From NCBI GenBank assembly GCA_900316955.1, contig ONEX01000010.1:41246-105245 (forward strand): DNA of 64,000 nt. The letters are read 5' to 3'. Position numbers and translations under genes: made by a program. Numbering within the stretch: the first letter of the stretch is position 1; each line of letters opens with the position of its first letter. Shown here piece after piece: positions 10,672 through 19,963 of the stretch. This DNA is from an uncultured Bacteroidales bacterium (lineage in GTDB: Bacteria > Bacteroidota > Bacteroidia > Bacteroidales > UBA932). Under the pieces are notes generated by a model. The model made no database searches. It had not been told where the DNA came from and saw only the letters and a program-made list of their open reading frames with translations.

Positions 10672-12720
10672 ATGAAAAAGATCGCCACCCTCCTGACGGC
10701 CCTCGCCATCGTTCCGTTCCTGTGGGCCCAAAACCCGTATCTGCCGCTCTGGGAGCACCTTCCCGACGGAGAACCCCGTGTGTTCGAAGATCCCGACCAG
10801 CCGGGAAAGTACCGCGCGTACATCATCGGCTCCCATGACCTCACCTATACTGCGTACTGCAGCGGCGACATCCGCATGTGGTCGGCCCCGGTGGAGGACC
10901 TGAGCCAGTGGCGGGACGAGGGAATCCTCTTCTCCTGGTTCGTGGACGGCCAGTGGGACACGATGTACGCGCCGGACCTCGTGGAGGTTCGGGACCGCGT
11001 CACGGGCAAGAAGACCTACTACCTGTACCCGCATTCCCGCGGGCGCGGAAGGGTGGCCACCGTGTGCAAGTCGGACCGCCCTGACGGTCCGTTCGTCCCG
11101 GTCAATGTCACCGAGGACGGCCGCGGTGTCCTGCCCGGCTCGCTCATCGACTTCGACCCTTCGGTCTTCATCGAGACCATCACGGACAAGAAGGACAAGG
11201 ACTACGGCATCGGCTTCCGCGCCTATGTCTATTACGGGTTCCAGCACTCGACGGCCTGCGAGCTGGACCAGAATACGATGTATTCCATGCGGCCCGGCAC
11301 GGAGCTCCATGACTATTTCATCCCGGCCAGCTCCCAGTACGGCCAGGTCCGCGATCCCGAAGGGACGCAGTACCCGGCGCTGTACAAGGGCCAGAACCCG
11401 GGCGACTTCAACTTCTTCGAGGCCTCCAGCATCCGCAAGGTGGGGAACAAGTACGTGATGGTGTTCTCCGGCTACAGCGGCCCGGATTACGGCCTCTCCT
11501 CCACGAACTCCGCGCTCCGCTACGCCTTCGGCGACTCGCCGCTCGGCCCGTGGCGCTCCGGCGGCGTGCTCGTGGACTCCCGCGGCGTCGTTCCCGACGA
11601 GAACGGCGAGCATCTGACCACCTCCAACGCCGCGCACAACACGCACGGCTCCCTGCAGGAGATCAACGGCCAGTGGTATGTGTTCTATCACCGCCCGCCG
11701 CGCGGCTTCGGCAACGCCCGCCAGTCGATGGTGGCGCCCGTGAAGATCGAATGGGACGACAAGAAGGTGGCCGACGGAGGACAGCTCAGCATCACCGGCT
11801 ACGACCCGTATGCGAAGGACGAAGCCTGGACGGCTTCCGCCGCGGACGGGACGGTCTATACCGGCGCCGAGGTCACGAGCGAGGGCTTCCAGGTCTTCGG
11901 CCTGCCTCCGTACGCCTACTATTCCGCCGGTTACGCCTGCTACCTGTCCGACCAGGACTGGATGCAGGACAACCACGACGTCTGGTGCAATGACATGGAC
12001 GTGGCCGGTGTCACCAACGGCGGCATCGTGGGCTTCAAGTACTTCGGTTTCGGCGGCCTGGACAAGTGGAACAAGGGGGTGAACCCGTTCGTGGGAACCA
12101 AGAAAGGCGACGGCACGCAGCTGGACCTGTACCTGACGCCCGGCCGTCACGGCGCGTTCAAGATCCATGTGATGCTGGACGGTCCGTATGCCAATGCGAC
12201 CTGGAAAGGCCGCGAGATCGCGGTGGTCGAGGTCCCGGACGGCAAGCGGGGTGAACTCCTGCACCTGACGGTACCGGTCCCGGCCGTGGAAGGCCTCGCC
12301 GGCAAGCACGCCATCTTCCTGGTGGCGGAGGGCGCCGACATCCAGCGTCCGCAGATGGACCCGCGCTTCGCCGCTTTCGCCGCGCGGAATCCCCGCCGTC
12401 CGGACGGCCTGTTCGACCTGCACGGCATCGGCTTCTCCAAGCCCGGCGCCCCCTGCGTCCGTCCGACCGTGCCGCAGGTGAAGATCTTTGCCGATGGGAA
12501 ACAGCTGGCCGTTCCTACGACGCCCGTCCGCTTCACGAACGCGAACGGCATCATGGACCAGCTCCACTATCAGGTGTACGCGCCGCTCGAGGACGGTTCC
12601 GTCCTGCAGGTGAGCGCCTCCGATCCCGACGTCCGGATTTCCACCGGACCCGTCGTGAATGGCCGCGCCACCGTCAAATGCTCCTGGAAGGGGCTGGAGA
12701 AGATCTACTGGATCAACTAA
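10672..12720 (+). CDS. Secreted GH43 arabinofuranosidase/xylosidase with C-terminal beta-sandwich domain
   Basis: A 682-residue inverting glycosidase of the five-bladed beta-propeller class. The signal peptide is about 1-20 (FLWAQ). Candidate acidic residues of the GH43 triad are Asp40 (VFEDPD), Asp162 (IDFDPSVF) and Glu250 (FFEASS); the last is the typical general acid. The propeller ends near residue 380 (the VAPVKIEW segment). The remaining 300 residues include a carbohydrate-binding-module-like sandwich. The start at 10672 (MKKIATLL) is chosen because it gives a clean signal peptide. Transcribed divergently from the GH3 operon, consistent with a role in arabinoxylan side-chain removal. 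Confidence 0.9.
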   Translation: MKKIATLLTALAIVPFLWAQNPYLPLWEHLPDGEPRVFEDPDQPGKYRAYIIGSHDLTYTAYCSGDIRMWSAPVEDLSQWRDEGILFSWFVDGQWDTMYAPDLVEVRDRVTGKKTYYLYPHSRGRGRVATVCKSDRPDGPFVPVNVTEDGRGVLPGSLIDFDPSVFIETITDKKDKDYGIGFRAYVYYGFQHSTACELDQNTMYSMRPGTELHDYFIPASSQYGQVRDPEGTQYPALYKGQNPGDFNFFEASSIRKVGNKYVMVFSGYSGPDYGLSSTNSALRYAFGDSPLGPWRSGGVLVDSRGVVPDENGEHLTTSNAAHNTHGSLQEINGQWYVFYHRPPRGFGNARQSMVAPVKIEWDDKKVADGGQLSITGYDPYAKDEAWTASAADGTVYTGAEVTSEGFQVFGLPPYAYYSAGYACYLSDQDWMQDNHDVWCNDMDVAGVTNGGIVGFKYFGFGGLDKWNKGVNPFVGTKKGDGTQLDLYLTPGRHGAFKIHVMLDGPYANATWKGREIAVVEVPDGKRGELLHLTVPVPAVEGLAGKHAIFLVAEGADIQRPQMDPRFAAFAARNPRRPDGLFDLHGIGFSKPGAPCVRPTVPQVKIFADGKQLAVPTTPVRFTNANGIMDQLHYQVYAPLEDGSVLQVSASDPDVRISTGPVVNGRATVKCSWKGLEKIYWIN

Positions 12721-12737
12721 GTTCCTGATTCGAAATA

Positions 12738-14360
12738 CTACACCGCTTGCAGCAGGCCTTTCGCGAGGTCTGCTGCCGCGTTTTCACGCGCTTCCACGTG
12801 GCGTTTCTTGCCGGTGGCCGTGTAGGGGACGGCGTCCACGAAGCGGTAATAGCGGGGCCGCTTGAAGTTGGCGATATAGGGGCTCTCCTTGCAGAAATCG
12901 TCCAGTTCGGAGACGGTCAGGGCGCCGTCCTTCGGGACGATGTAGGCCGTCACGAGCTGGCCCCGGACCTTGTCGGGAACGGAGGTGACGACGCAGTCCT
13001 TGACTTTCGGATTCATCGCGAGGACGGCTTCCACCTCGGTGGGATAGATGTTCTCGCCGGAGGAGATGATCATGTCGTCGCGGCGGCCGACGATGGTGAT
13101 GAAACCCTTCCCGTCCCAGGTCGCCAGGTCGTTGGTGTAGAGGAATCCCTTGTAATACTTGCGCTCCGTCTCGGATTCGTTGTCGTAGTAGAGATAGGGC
13201 GACTTGGCGGGGGAGGAGAGGATGACCTCGCCGATTTCGAGGCCGTCCTGGGCGGCCAGGTCGTCGGGTTCGGTGCGGCGGCCGTCGTGGAGGCGGACCA
13301 CGCGCACGTCGTCATCGACACAGGAAGCCCCGGCGGAACCGGCGCCTTCCGGCAGGTCGAAGGGGCGGAGGAAGGTGTTCCAGAAGGTTTCCGTGGTGCC
13401 GTAGCCGTTGAAGATGTTCGGGGTGAGCACGCGCTGGTAGCGGATGCAGGCCGCTTTCTCCAGGGGACTGCCCATGGTGACGATTCCCTTGAGGGAGGAG
13501 ATGTCATGGGCGGATTCCTCCTGTTCGTCGGCGAGGCTGCCGAGGACGGTGGGAACACCCACGAGGAAGGTGATTCCGTACCGGGTGACGTACTCGAGCG
13601 CCGTCTTCGCGTCGAACTTCGGGAGGACCACGATGGCCGCGCCGGCGTAGAAGGCCGGGCAGGGACCCGCGCAGTGCAGGCCGCCGCGGTGGAACCAGGG
13701 CGTCGTGTTCATCGTCACGTCCCGGTAGCTCATCGGGAAATGGATCATCACGTCGTGCGCGGAGAGGACCTCGTTGATGCTCGTGAGCGGGATGGCCTTG
13801 GGATGGCCGGTGGTGCCGGACGTATAGAGGCGGGCCGTCTCGTCATAGATGTTGTGGACTATGTCCGGCTCGGCCTCCGACGCGCCTTCGATGAAGGTTG
13901 AATAGGAAGAGGCGCCCCAGGGAGTGCCGTCCCCGATGGCCAGGAGGATGTCCGGCCGATGGTGGGCCAGGCCGAGGGCTTGCTCGACGGTTTCCCGGCA
14001 GGGGGCGCAGAACAGCAGCGCCTTCGGACGGGAGTCGTCGATGCTCCAGGCCAGTTCGCCCGGGCTGAAGCGGAAGCTGACGGGGCAGCAGATGGCGCCC
14101 GTCTTGTGGGCGGCGACATAGCCGATGGCGAACTCCGGGCAGTTGCCCAGCTGCATCATCAAGACGTCCCCCTTCCGGAGGCCGGCGTCCATCAGGGCGT
14201 TCGCGAAGCGGTTGCATTCGCGGTCCAGTTCCCGGTAAGTCCAGCTCCGGCCGTCGGCGGGCGAGATCATCGCCGGGCGGTTCCCGTATCGCCGCACGTT
14301 CCGCATGAAGCCTTCGATCCAAGTATAGCGCGATTCGAATATCTGTCTGAAGTTGTCCAT
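12738..14360 (-). CDS. AMP-dependent acyl-CoA synthetase/ligase
   Basis: A 540-residue ANL-superfamily enzyme that activates a carboxylic acid to acyl-AMP and then acyl-CoA. The ATP-binding loop is TSGTTGHPK (about 180-188), with GYGTTE, the hinge region GRRDDMIISSGENIYP and the C-terminal catalytic Lys motif TATGKKRH. There is no signal peptide or membrane segment. Size and motifs fit fatty-acid, 4-coumarate or other aryl-CoA ligases equally well. It lies next to feruloyl-type esterases, is convergent with GH43 (17 nt apart) and is divergent from an AraC regulator, so an aromatic acid released from xylan is an attractive but unproven substrate. Confidence 0.88.
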   Translation of the reverse strand: MDNFRQIFESRYTWIEGFMRNVRRYGNRPAMISPADGRSWTYRELDRECNRFANALMDAGLRKGDVLMMQLGNCPEFAIGYVAAHKTGAICCPVSFRFSPGELAWSIDDSRPKALLFCAPCRETVEQALGLAHHRPDILLAIGDGTPWGASSYSTFIEGASEAEPDIVHNIYDETARLYTSGTTGHPKAIPLTSINEVLSAHDVMIHFPMSYRDVTMNTTPWFHRGGLHCAGPCPAFYAGAAIVVLPKFDAKTALEYVTRYGITFLVGVPTVLGSLADEQEESAHDISSLKGIVTMGSPLEKAACIRYQRVLTPNIFNGYGTTETFWNTFLRPFDLPEGAGSAGASCVDDDVRVVRLHDGRRTEPDDLAAQDGLEIGEVILSSPAKSPYLYYDNESETERKYYKGFLYTNDLATWDGKGFITIVGRRDDMIISSGENIYPTEVEAVLAMNPKVKDCVVTSVPDKVRGQLVTAYIVPKDGALTVSELDDFCKESPYIANFKRPRYYRFVDAVPYTATGKKRHVEARENAAADLAKGLLQAV

Positions 14361-14384
14361 TTTTCCGTTTTTTTACTGGCAGAA

Positions 14385-14416
14385 CAAAATTAGGAAATGG
14401 GTGGATTTTGGGCAAA
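14385..14416 (-). promoter_or_regulatory. Promoter of acyl-CoA ligase gene
   Basis: On the minus strand TTTG (14413-14416), 20 nt, then TAATTTTG (14385-14392). It gives a leader of about 20 nt to the ATG at 14360. Confidence 0.75.
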
Positions 14417-14465
14417 TTATGGCAGAAAAAGGGTTGTTCTTGTGGGAAATATGGAAATGTATTTG

Positions 14466-14473
14466 TAACTTTG
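14466..14473 (+). promoter_or_regulatory. Promoter -7 box of AraC regulator gene
   Basis: TAACTTTG lies 39 nt upstream of the regulator ATG. The shared 14361-14512 intergenic region therefore holds two divergent promoters and probably the regulator binding site. Confidence 0.65.
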
Positions 14474-14512
14474 CGAAAACGCTGTGGGAAAAATAAACAT
14501 TTTTGTGGCCTT

Positions 14513-15448
14513 ATGGAACATCCGCTGGACAAAACTCTGCACCTGGACATGGTGCCCCGGACCTCGAAGACCTTGTACGTGAAGGACGAATTCGTCATTT
14601 CCGACAACCTCTCCATCCGGGTCCCGCCGGGCATCGCCGCCCTCCTGGAGAAGGGGAGGCCTACGCGCACCCTGCGCCCGAACTGGCTGGAGTTTCCCTA
14701 CCGGATCGGTTTCAACGCGATCCTGTTCGTGGAAACGGGCGTGGTGGACTGCATCCTCAACACGGAAACGTTCCGCATCACGAACCGGTCCGTCCTGCTG
14801 ATTCCCTCGGCGACGCTCCTGCGGGACCTGAACTGGCAGGCGGGAACCCGCTACATCCTGTTCGGCTACAACGACGGGAAGCTCTTCTCCGCCATGACCT
14901 CCCGCTCCGCGAAGATCCTCAAGGCGTCGATGATCGCTCCCTTCGTCCTGACCATGGACCGGGAGCGGATGGACCGCTACATGCATCTGATCAAGGTCCT
15001 CATCCACGTGGCGAGCGGCGGTCCGGACTATGATTTCCAGGACGACATCATCAGCGGCGCCGCCCAGATGTTCAGCGGCGGCCTGGCGCGGCTCGTCGTG
15101 GAAAGGACGGACCGGCGGACCCGGGTTCCCCGCGAGATGACCGTCACGCAGGATTTCATCCGGCTCGTCCAGGCCCGCTGCCTGGAGCACCGCGACCTGG
15201 ACTACTATGCCCGGGAGCTCTGCATCACCCCGAAATACCTCTCCCGCATCGTCAGCAAGGTCGCCGGGAAGAAAGCGCTCCTGGTGATCCAGGAGAATGT
15301 CATCGCCGAGGCGGAGGCCCTCCTCAAGGAAGGAAAATACAACATCCAGCAGGTCAGCGACCTCCTGCATTTCCCGTCTCCCTCCTATTTCTGCCGCTAT
15401 TTCCGGAAGGCCACCGGCCAGACCCCCCGGGCGTACATGCTGGGGTAG
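14513..15448 (+). CDS. AraC-family transcriptional regulator
   Basis: A 311-residue regulator with an N-terminal ligand-binding cupin-like region (about 40-190) and a C-terminal double helix-turn-helix (about 215-311). The latter has the family pattern DLDYYARELCITPKYLSRIV and, near the end, SYFCRYFRKATGQTPRAYM. The start at 14513 (MEHPLDKT) is chosen because it follows the -7 box; a longer frame would begin upstream of it. Divergent from the acyl-CoA ligase gene, which is its most likely target, with the GH94/GH28 genes downstream as alternative targets. Confidence 0.9.
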   Translation: MEHPLDKTLHLDMVPRTSKTLYVKDEFVISDNLSIRVPPGIAALLEKGRPTRTLRPNWLEFPYRIGFNAILFVETGVVDCILNTETFRITNRSVLLIPSATLLRDLNWQAGTRYILFGYNDGKLFSAMTSRSAKILKASMIAPFVLTMDRERMDRYMHLIKVLIHVASGGPDYDFQDDIISGAAQMFSGGLARLVVERTDRRTRVPREMTVTQDFIRLVQARCLEHRDLDYYARELCITPKYLSRIVSKVAGKKALLVIQENVIAEAEALLKEGKYNIQQVSDLLHFPSPSYFCRYFRKATGQTPRAYMLG

Positions 15449-15453
15449 CGCGT

Positions 15454-15484
15454 TTTGAAAGCTGGCGGGAAAACCGTATCTTTG
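15454..15484 (+). promoter_or_regulatory. Promoter of GH94-GH28 operon
   Basis: TTTG (15454-15457), 19 nt, then TATCTTTG (15477-15484): an exact two-part Bacteroidota promoter, 22 nt before the ATG at 15507. The -33 box lies just after the AraC gene stop codon. Confidence 0.8.
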
Positions 15485-15506
15485 AATAATCTATTGTCAG
15501 CCAACG

Positions 15507-17972
15507 ATGAAAAGTTTCGGACATTTCGACGACGCGCACCGCGAATACGTCATCACGGATCCCGCCACCCCGTGGCCGTGGATCAACTACATGGGCACGG
15601 AGGATTTCTTCTCCCTGATTTCCAACACCGCCGGCGGCTACTGCTTCTGCAAGGACGCCAAGTTCCGCCGGATCCTGCGGTACCGTTACAACGGGGTGCC
15701 GATGGACGACGGCGGGCGCTATTATTATATCAAGGACGGCGACACCGTCTGGAATCCGGGCTGGAAGCCCTGCAAGACGCCGCTGGACTTCTATGAGTGC
15801 CGCCACGGCATGGGCTATACCCGTGTGACGGGGGAGAAGGACGGCCTGAAGGCCGATGTCCTTTTCTTCGTGCCCATCGGCCACCGCTGCGAGGTGCACC
15901 GGGTGAAGCTCACGAACACGGGCGCGGTGAAGAAGACCTTCCAGCTCTATTCCTTCGTGGAATGGTGCCTCTGGAACGCCTCGACGGACATGGAGAACTT
16001 CCAGCGGAACCTGTCCACGGGCCAGGTGGAGATCGAGGGGAACGTCCTGTACCACAAGACCGAATACCGCGAGCGCCGCGACCATTACGCCTTCTTCGGC
16101 GTGAATCGCGCATTCGACGGCTTCGACACGGACCGCGAGACCTTCATCGGCATGTACAACGGGTTCAACGCACCGCAGCAGGTGCTCGCCGGGACTTCCG
16201 GGAACTCCGTGGCCCATGGCTGGAGCCCCGTCGCCTCGCACCGCTTCGACCTGACGCTCGAGCCTGGCGCCTCGGAGGAGCTCATCTTCGTCCTGGGGTA
16301 TGTGGAGAATGCGCCGGAGGAGAAATTTGAGATTCCGGGTCAAGCCCGGAATGAGGGGGAGGGTCAAGCCGGGCATGACGCCGTCGTCATGGCCGACCCC
16401 AATCGGCCATCTCAGGTAATCAACAAGGCGAAGGCGCGGGCGATGATGGACGCGTTCGCGACCGGGGCGCAGGTCGATGCGGCCTTCGCGCGGCTGCGGG
16501 CGTTCTGGGACGATCTCCTGGACCGCTTCATCGTGGAATCCGAGGTCCCGGAGCTGGACCGGACCGTGAATGTCTGGAACCAGTACCAGTGCATGATCAC
16601 CTTCTTCTTCAGCCGGAGCGCCAGCTATTTCGAGAGCGGCATCGGCCGGGGCATGGGCTTCCGCGACTCCAACCAGGACCTCGCGGGCATCGTCCACCTC
16701 ATCCCGGACCGCGCCCGGCAGCGCATCATCGACATCGCCTCCACGCAGTTCCCGGACGGCGGCTGCTACCACCAGTACCAGCCTCTTACCAAGCGCGGGA
16801 ACAACGACATCGGCGGCGGCTTTAACGACGATCCGCTGTGGCTCATCTTCGGCACCGTCGCCTATATCCGCGAGACGGGGGATTTCGGCATCCTACAGGA
16901 GCCGGTTCCTTTCGACAACCAGCCCGGAACCGAGGTCTCCCTGCTGGAACACCTGAAAATCAGCTTCCGGCACGTGACCGACAACCTGGGCCCCCACGGG
17001 CTCCCGCTCATCGGCCGGGCCGACTGGAACGACTGCCTGAACCTGAACTGCTTCTCCGACAACCCCGACGAATCCTTCCAGACCACCGAGAACAAGACCG
17101 AAGGCTCAAAGGCGGAATCCCTGATGATCGCCGGCCTGTTCGTTGCCGAGGGACGCGATTTCGCGGAACTCCTCTCGCATCCTTCCGTGGCCGAGGATCC
17201 CGAGTATGTGCTGGGCGTCAAGGAGGCCGTGGCCGCCATGGAAGAGGCCGTGAAGAAGTACGGCTGGGACGGCGAGTGGTTCCTCCGCGCCTACGATTAT
17301 TACGGCCGGAAGATCGGCTCCAAGGAATGCGAGGAGGGAAAGGTCTTCATCGAAAGCCAGGGCTGGTGCACCATGGCCCGGATCGGGGCCGACGAAGGGC
17401 TCTGTGACAAGGCTTTGGACTCCGCCGTCAAGTATCTGGAATGCGAGCACGGCCTGGTCCTGAACAACCCCGCCTACACGAAGTACTATATCGACTACGG
17501 CGAGATCAGCTCCTACCCGCAGGGTTACAAGGAGAACGCCGGCATCTTCTGCCACAACAACCCCTGGGTGATCATCGGCGAGGCCATGGCCGGCCGCGCG
17601 GAGGACGCCTGGCGGCACTATCGGAAGATTACGCCGGCCTTCTGCCAGGACCAGGGGCTGCGTAAGGTGGAGCCCTATGTCTTCTGCCAGATGGTCGCCG
17701 GCAAGGACGCTGCCCGGCCCGGCGAAGGCAAGAACAGCTGGCTCACCGGCACGGCCGCCTGGACCTGGAAGGCCGTGAGCGAGGCCCTGCTGGGCATCAA
17801 GCCGCAGTTTGACGGCCTCCTCGTCGAGCCTTGCATCCCCATCGGCACCTACCGTGTCCACCGCCGCTTCCGCGACGCCGAATACGACCTCATTATCCGC
17901 AACGCGGGGAAGGGAGGGAAGGTATTCATCCCTTACAAGCCCGGAAAGCAGACGCTGGAAGTGGAGGTGTAA
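15507..17972 (+). CDS. GH94 cellobiose/chitobiose-type phosphorylase
   Basis: An 821-residue enzyme that splits a beta-linked disaccharide with phosphate, giving a sugar-1-phosphate and a free sugar. The beta-sandwich N-terminal half (about 1-270) is followed by the (alpha/alpha)6 barrel, with the catalytic-acid motif [12 protein letters not shown] at about 383-393. The active-site stretches [19 protein letters not shown] and [12 protein letters not shown] are also present. No signal peptide, so it is cytoplasmic. Residues about 275-302 are encoded by two direct and one inverted copies of a dispersed palindromic repeat inserted in frame. The GH28 gene follows after 4 nt. Cellobiose phosphorylase is most likely; other beta-glucoside phosphorylases are possible. 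Confidence 0.92.
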   Translation: MKSFGHFDDAHREYVITDPATPWPWINYMGTEDFFSLISNTAGGYCFCKDAKFRRILRYRYNGVPMDDGGRYYYIKDGDTVWNPGWKPCKTPLDFYECRHGMGYTRVTGEKDGLKADVLFFVPIGHRCEVHRVKLTNTGAVKKTFQLYSFVEWCLWNASTDMENFQRNLSTGQVEIEGNVLYHKTEYRERRDHYAFFGVNRAFDGFDTDRETFIGMYNGFNAPQQVLAGTSGNSVAHGWSPVASHRFDLTLEPGASEELIFVLGYVENAPEEKFEIPGQARNEGEGQAGHDAVVMADPNRPSQVINKAKARAMMDAFATGAQVDAAFARLRAFWDDLLDRFIVESEVPELDRTVNVWNQYQCMITFFFSRSASYFESGIGRGMGFRDSNQDLAGIVHLIPDRARQRIIDIASTQFPDGGCYHQYQPLTKRGNNDIGGGFNDDPLWLIFGTVAYIRETGDFGILQEPVPFDNQPGTEVSLLEHLKISFRHVTDNLGPHGLPLIGRADWNDCLNLNCFSDNPDESFQTTENKTEGSKAESLMIAGLFVAEGRDFAELLSHPSVAEDPEYVLGVKEAVAAMEEAVKKYGWDGEWFLRAYDYYGRKIGSKECEEGKVFIESQGWCTMARIGADEGLCDKALDSAVKYLECEHGLVLNNPAYTKYYIDYGEISSYPQGYKENAGIFCHNNPWVIIGEAMAGRAEDAWRHYRKITPAFCQDQGLRKVEPYVFCQMVAGKDAARPGEGKNSWLTGTAAWTWKAVSEALLGIKPQFDGLLVEPCIPIGTYRVHRRFRDAEYDLIIRNAGKGGKVFIPYKPGKQTLEVEV
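16329..16413 (+). repeat. Compound palindromic repeat (three units) inside GH94 gene
   Basis: Unit 1 (16329-16356) reads GAGATTCCGGG, a TCAAG loop, then CCCGGAATGAG. Unit 2 (16353-16380) keeps the right half GTCAAGCCGGGCATGACG, with a degenerate left arm. Unit 3 (16385-16413) is inverted: CGTCATGGCCGA, loop, TCGGCCATCTC. Together they occupy about 84 nt, close to 28 codons, without breaking the frame. The direct-plus-inverted arrangement resembles BIME clusters of REP elements. Confidence 0.75.
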
Positions 17973-17976
17973 GCCT

Positions 17977-19392
17977 ATGCGCCTGACAAGAATCATCCTG
18001 GCCCTTTTCGCCATCCTTTCCGGAAGCATCCTCTCCGCCCAGGACCGGATTGTCGTGACCGCGCCGGAAGCGCCCTTCCCGTTCGAGCCCCTGGAGATGT
18101 TCGTCTTTCCGCAGAAAGACTTCCCTATTACGAAATACGGGGCGAAACCGGGCGATGTGAAAGCCAATACGGCGGCGTTCGCCAAGGCGATGGCGGCATG
18201 CAACAAGGCCGGCGGCGGCCGTGTGGTCGTCCCGGCCGGCGAATGGCTCACCGGCCCCATCCATTTCAAGAGCAACTGCAACCTGTATCTGGGCGAGGGG
18301 GCGAAGGTCGTGTTCGAGGATGACCTGAGCCTTTACTATCCCGCCGTCCAGGCTTCCTGGGAAGGGGCGGAATGCATGAACGTATCCCCGCTCGTCTATG
18401 CCTTCGAATGCGAGAACATCGCCATTTCCGGCCCCGGGATGCTGGCCCCGAAGATGGATTTCTGGCGGACATGGTTCGCCCGTCCGGATTCGCATATCCA
18501 GGCGACGAGGCAACTCTATGCAATGTGCTCCACGCAGGTTCCCGTGGAGGACCGCCACATGGAGCGCGAAGGCGTGCAGATGCGTCCGCACCTGATCCAC
18601 TTCAACCGCTGCACGAACATCCAGCTGGATGGTTTCAAGATCCGGGAGAGCCCGTTCTGGACCATCCATACCTTCATGTGCAAGGATGTCTGGGCCCATC
18701 ACCTGGATGTCTATGCCCATGGACACAACAACGACGGCATCGACCTGGAGATGACCCAGCATGCGATCGTGGAGGACTGCACCTTCGACCAGGGCGACGA
18801 CGCCGTGGTAATCAAGGCCGGCCGGAACCAAGACGGCTGGGCGCTGGACATGCCCACGCAGGACGTGGTCGTGCGCCGCTGCGAGGTGGTGCAGGGCCAC
18901 TGCCTCCTGGGAATCGGCAGCGAGATGTCCGGCGGCGTCCGCAGGGTGTACATGCACGACTGCCATTCCGGCGACCAGGTCTATCGGCTGTTCTACATCA
19001 AGACGAACCACCGCCGGGGTGGCTTCATCGAGGACGTGACCGTGGAAAATGTGTCTGCGACCAAGATGCTGCGGGTGTTCGAGATCGACACGGACGTCCT
19101 GTACCAGTGGCGCGACATCGTTCCCACGTTCGAGACCCGCATCACCCGGATCCGGAACATCTCCATCCTGCACGCGGAAGCGGAGCAGTCCGAGGCGGTG
19201 TACGAACTCCGGGGCGACGCCCGCGACCCCATCGACGGCATTCGGATCGAGGACATCCATGTGAAGCGGCTGACTAAGTTCGACAACAACGCCGAATATG
19301 TCCGGAACCTGCAGGTCCGGAATATTCAGGTCGATGCCGTCGGGGAAGGGGAAGGGACCTCTATCCTGTCCGGTTTCGCACCAGGAAGATAG
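17977..19392 (+). CDS. Secreted GH28-family glycosidase (polygalacturonase-like)
   Basis: A 471-residue right-handed parallel beta-helix enzyme for pectic polymers. The signal peptide is about 1-22 (ILSAQ). GH28 catalytic motifs are recognisable: NNDGID at 251-256, DQGDDAVVIKAG at 271-282 (paired Asp274 and Asp275), GIGSEMSGG near 315 and RLFYIKTN near 342. The start at 17977 is 4 nt after the GH94 stop and yields a clean signal peptide, so the two are co-transcribed. Likely an exo- or rhamnogalacturonan-type GH28, consistent with the nearby rhamnose operon, but specificity is not visible. Confidence 0.92.
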   Translation: MRLTRIILALFAILSGSILSAQDRIVVTAPEAPFPFEPLEMFVFPQKDFPITKYGAKPGDVKANTAAFAKAMAACNKAGGGRVVVPAGEWLTGPIHFKSNCNLYLGEGAKVVFEDDLSLYYPAVQASWEGAECMNVSPLVYAFECENIAISGPGMLAPKMDFWRTWFARPDSHIQATRQLYAMCSTQVPVEDRHMEREGVQMRPHLIHFNRCTNIQLDGFKIRESPFWTIHTFMCKDVWAHHLDVYAHGHNNDGIDLEMTQHAIVEDCTFDQGDDAVVIKAGRNQDGWALDMPTQDVVVRRCEVVQGHCLLGIGSEMSGGVRRVYMHDCHSGDQVYRLFYIKTNHRRGGFIEDVTVENVSATKMLRVFEIDTDVLYQWRDIVPTFETRITRIRNISILHAEAEQSEAVYELRGDARDPIDGIRIEDIHVKRLTKFDNNAEYVRNLQVRNIQVDAVGEGEGTSILSGFAPGR

Positions 19393-19398
19393 ACGGTC

Positions 19399-19413
19399 GA
19401 CTAGAGCACCCGG
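19399..19413 (+). repeat. Left copy of imperfect 15-nt direct repeat flanking HigBA region
   Basis: GACTAGAGCACCCGG here and GACTAGATTACCCGG at 20415-20429 agree at 13 of 15 positions. Both include a minus-strand TAG stop codon, so chance similarity of gene ends remains possible. Confidence 0.35.
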
Positions 19414-19520
19414 TGAATGACCGAGGGACCCACGGAAACCGCATCGGCCCCGAGGGCCATGCATTTGTAGGCGTCGAAGCCGCTGGTGATGCCTGCGCCA
19501 GCAACGCGGTTGACCCGCAC
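19401..19520 (-). pseudogene. C-terminal remnant of an FMN-dependent dehydrogenase
   Basis: About 39 codons ending in a TAG stop encode VRVNRVAGAGITSGFDAY followed by KCMALGADAVSVG. This is the phosphate-binding end of TIM-barrel FMN enzymes such as alpha-hydroxy-acid oxidising proteins and glutamate-synthase-like proteins. Nothing upstream continues the family, so only the 3' end survives. It lies between the GH28 gene and the HigBA module, pointing to a past deletion or insertion here. Confidence 0.55.
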
Positions 19521-19577
19521 CAAAAATGAGGTGGGACCTGCGCCACGGCGCTGTGAATTCAAGATATTTACAGAAAT

Positions 19578-19600
19578 ATTATCATAATAATTATGATAAT
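19578..19600. promoter_or_regulatory. Palindromic operator of higBA
   Basis: ATTATCATAAT and ATTATGATAAT form perfect 11-nt arms around a single A. The palindrome ends 14 nt before the -7 box, where a bound HigA repressor would cover the -33 region. AT-rich palindromes of this kind are typical autoregulatory operators of HigBA modules. Confidence 0.7.
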
Positions 19601-19614
19601 TAAAGAATAATTCG

Positions 19615-19622
19615 TATATTTG
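19615..19622 (+). promoter_or_regulatory. Promoter -7 box of higBA
   Basis: TATATTTG, 20 nt before the toxin ATG and just downstream of the palindromic operator. Confidence 0.7.
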
Positions 19623-19642
19623 TCCATGAACTGAACGGAGAA

Positions 19643-19963
19643 ATGGACGTATATATGGACGATGACCTGTTTGAACTGTATTCGACGGGGAAGAACAGGA
19701 AATACAAGGAGGTTGCACGGAATCCTGAACTGAGAAGTGGTTTCTCCCGTGCGGTCCGTACCATGATGTCTGTCGATTCAGTCAATCAACTGAGTTCCTT
19801 CAGTTTCTTGCATTACGAGCATCTGAAGCATCAGTTGGCAGGTTTGTCATCTGTCCGACTCTCAAATCGGTATGTGCACAGACTGATCTTTGAGGAGATT
19901 GATGGCGGGGTTGTAATTAGACTGATAGAAATAAACAATACACATTATGGAAACAAGAAATGA
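19643..19963 (+). CDS. higB: HigB/RelE-like type II toxin
   Basis: A 106-residue basic protein with the fold length and pattern of HigB/RelE mRNA interferases (about 90-110 residues). Central helices are followed by a C-terminal strand region (RYVHRLIFEEIDGGVVIRLIE). Such toxins cleave mRNA on the ribosome. The next gene overlaps its end by 17 nt and encodes a HigA-type antitoxin; toxin-first order is typical of HigBA. Base composition is visibly more AT-rich than the surrounding glycosidase genes, suggesting acquisition by transfer. Confidence 0.75.
   Translation: MDVYMDDDLFELYSTGKNRKYKEVARNPELRSGFSRAVRTMMSVDSVNQLSSFSFLHYEHLKHQLAGLSSVRLSNRYVHRLIFEEIDGGVVIRLIEINNTHYGNKK

Noticed and set aside
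14408-14512. N-terminal extension of the AraC regulator
   Set aside because: The extension would span the -7 box TAACTTTG and has no family similarity.
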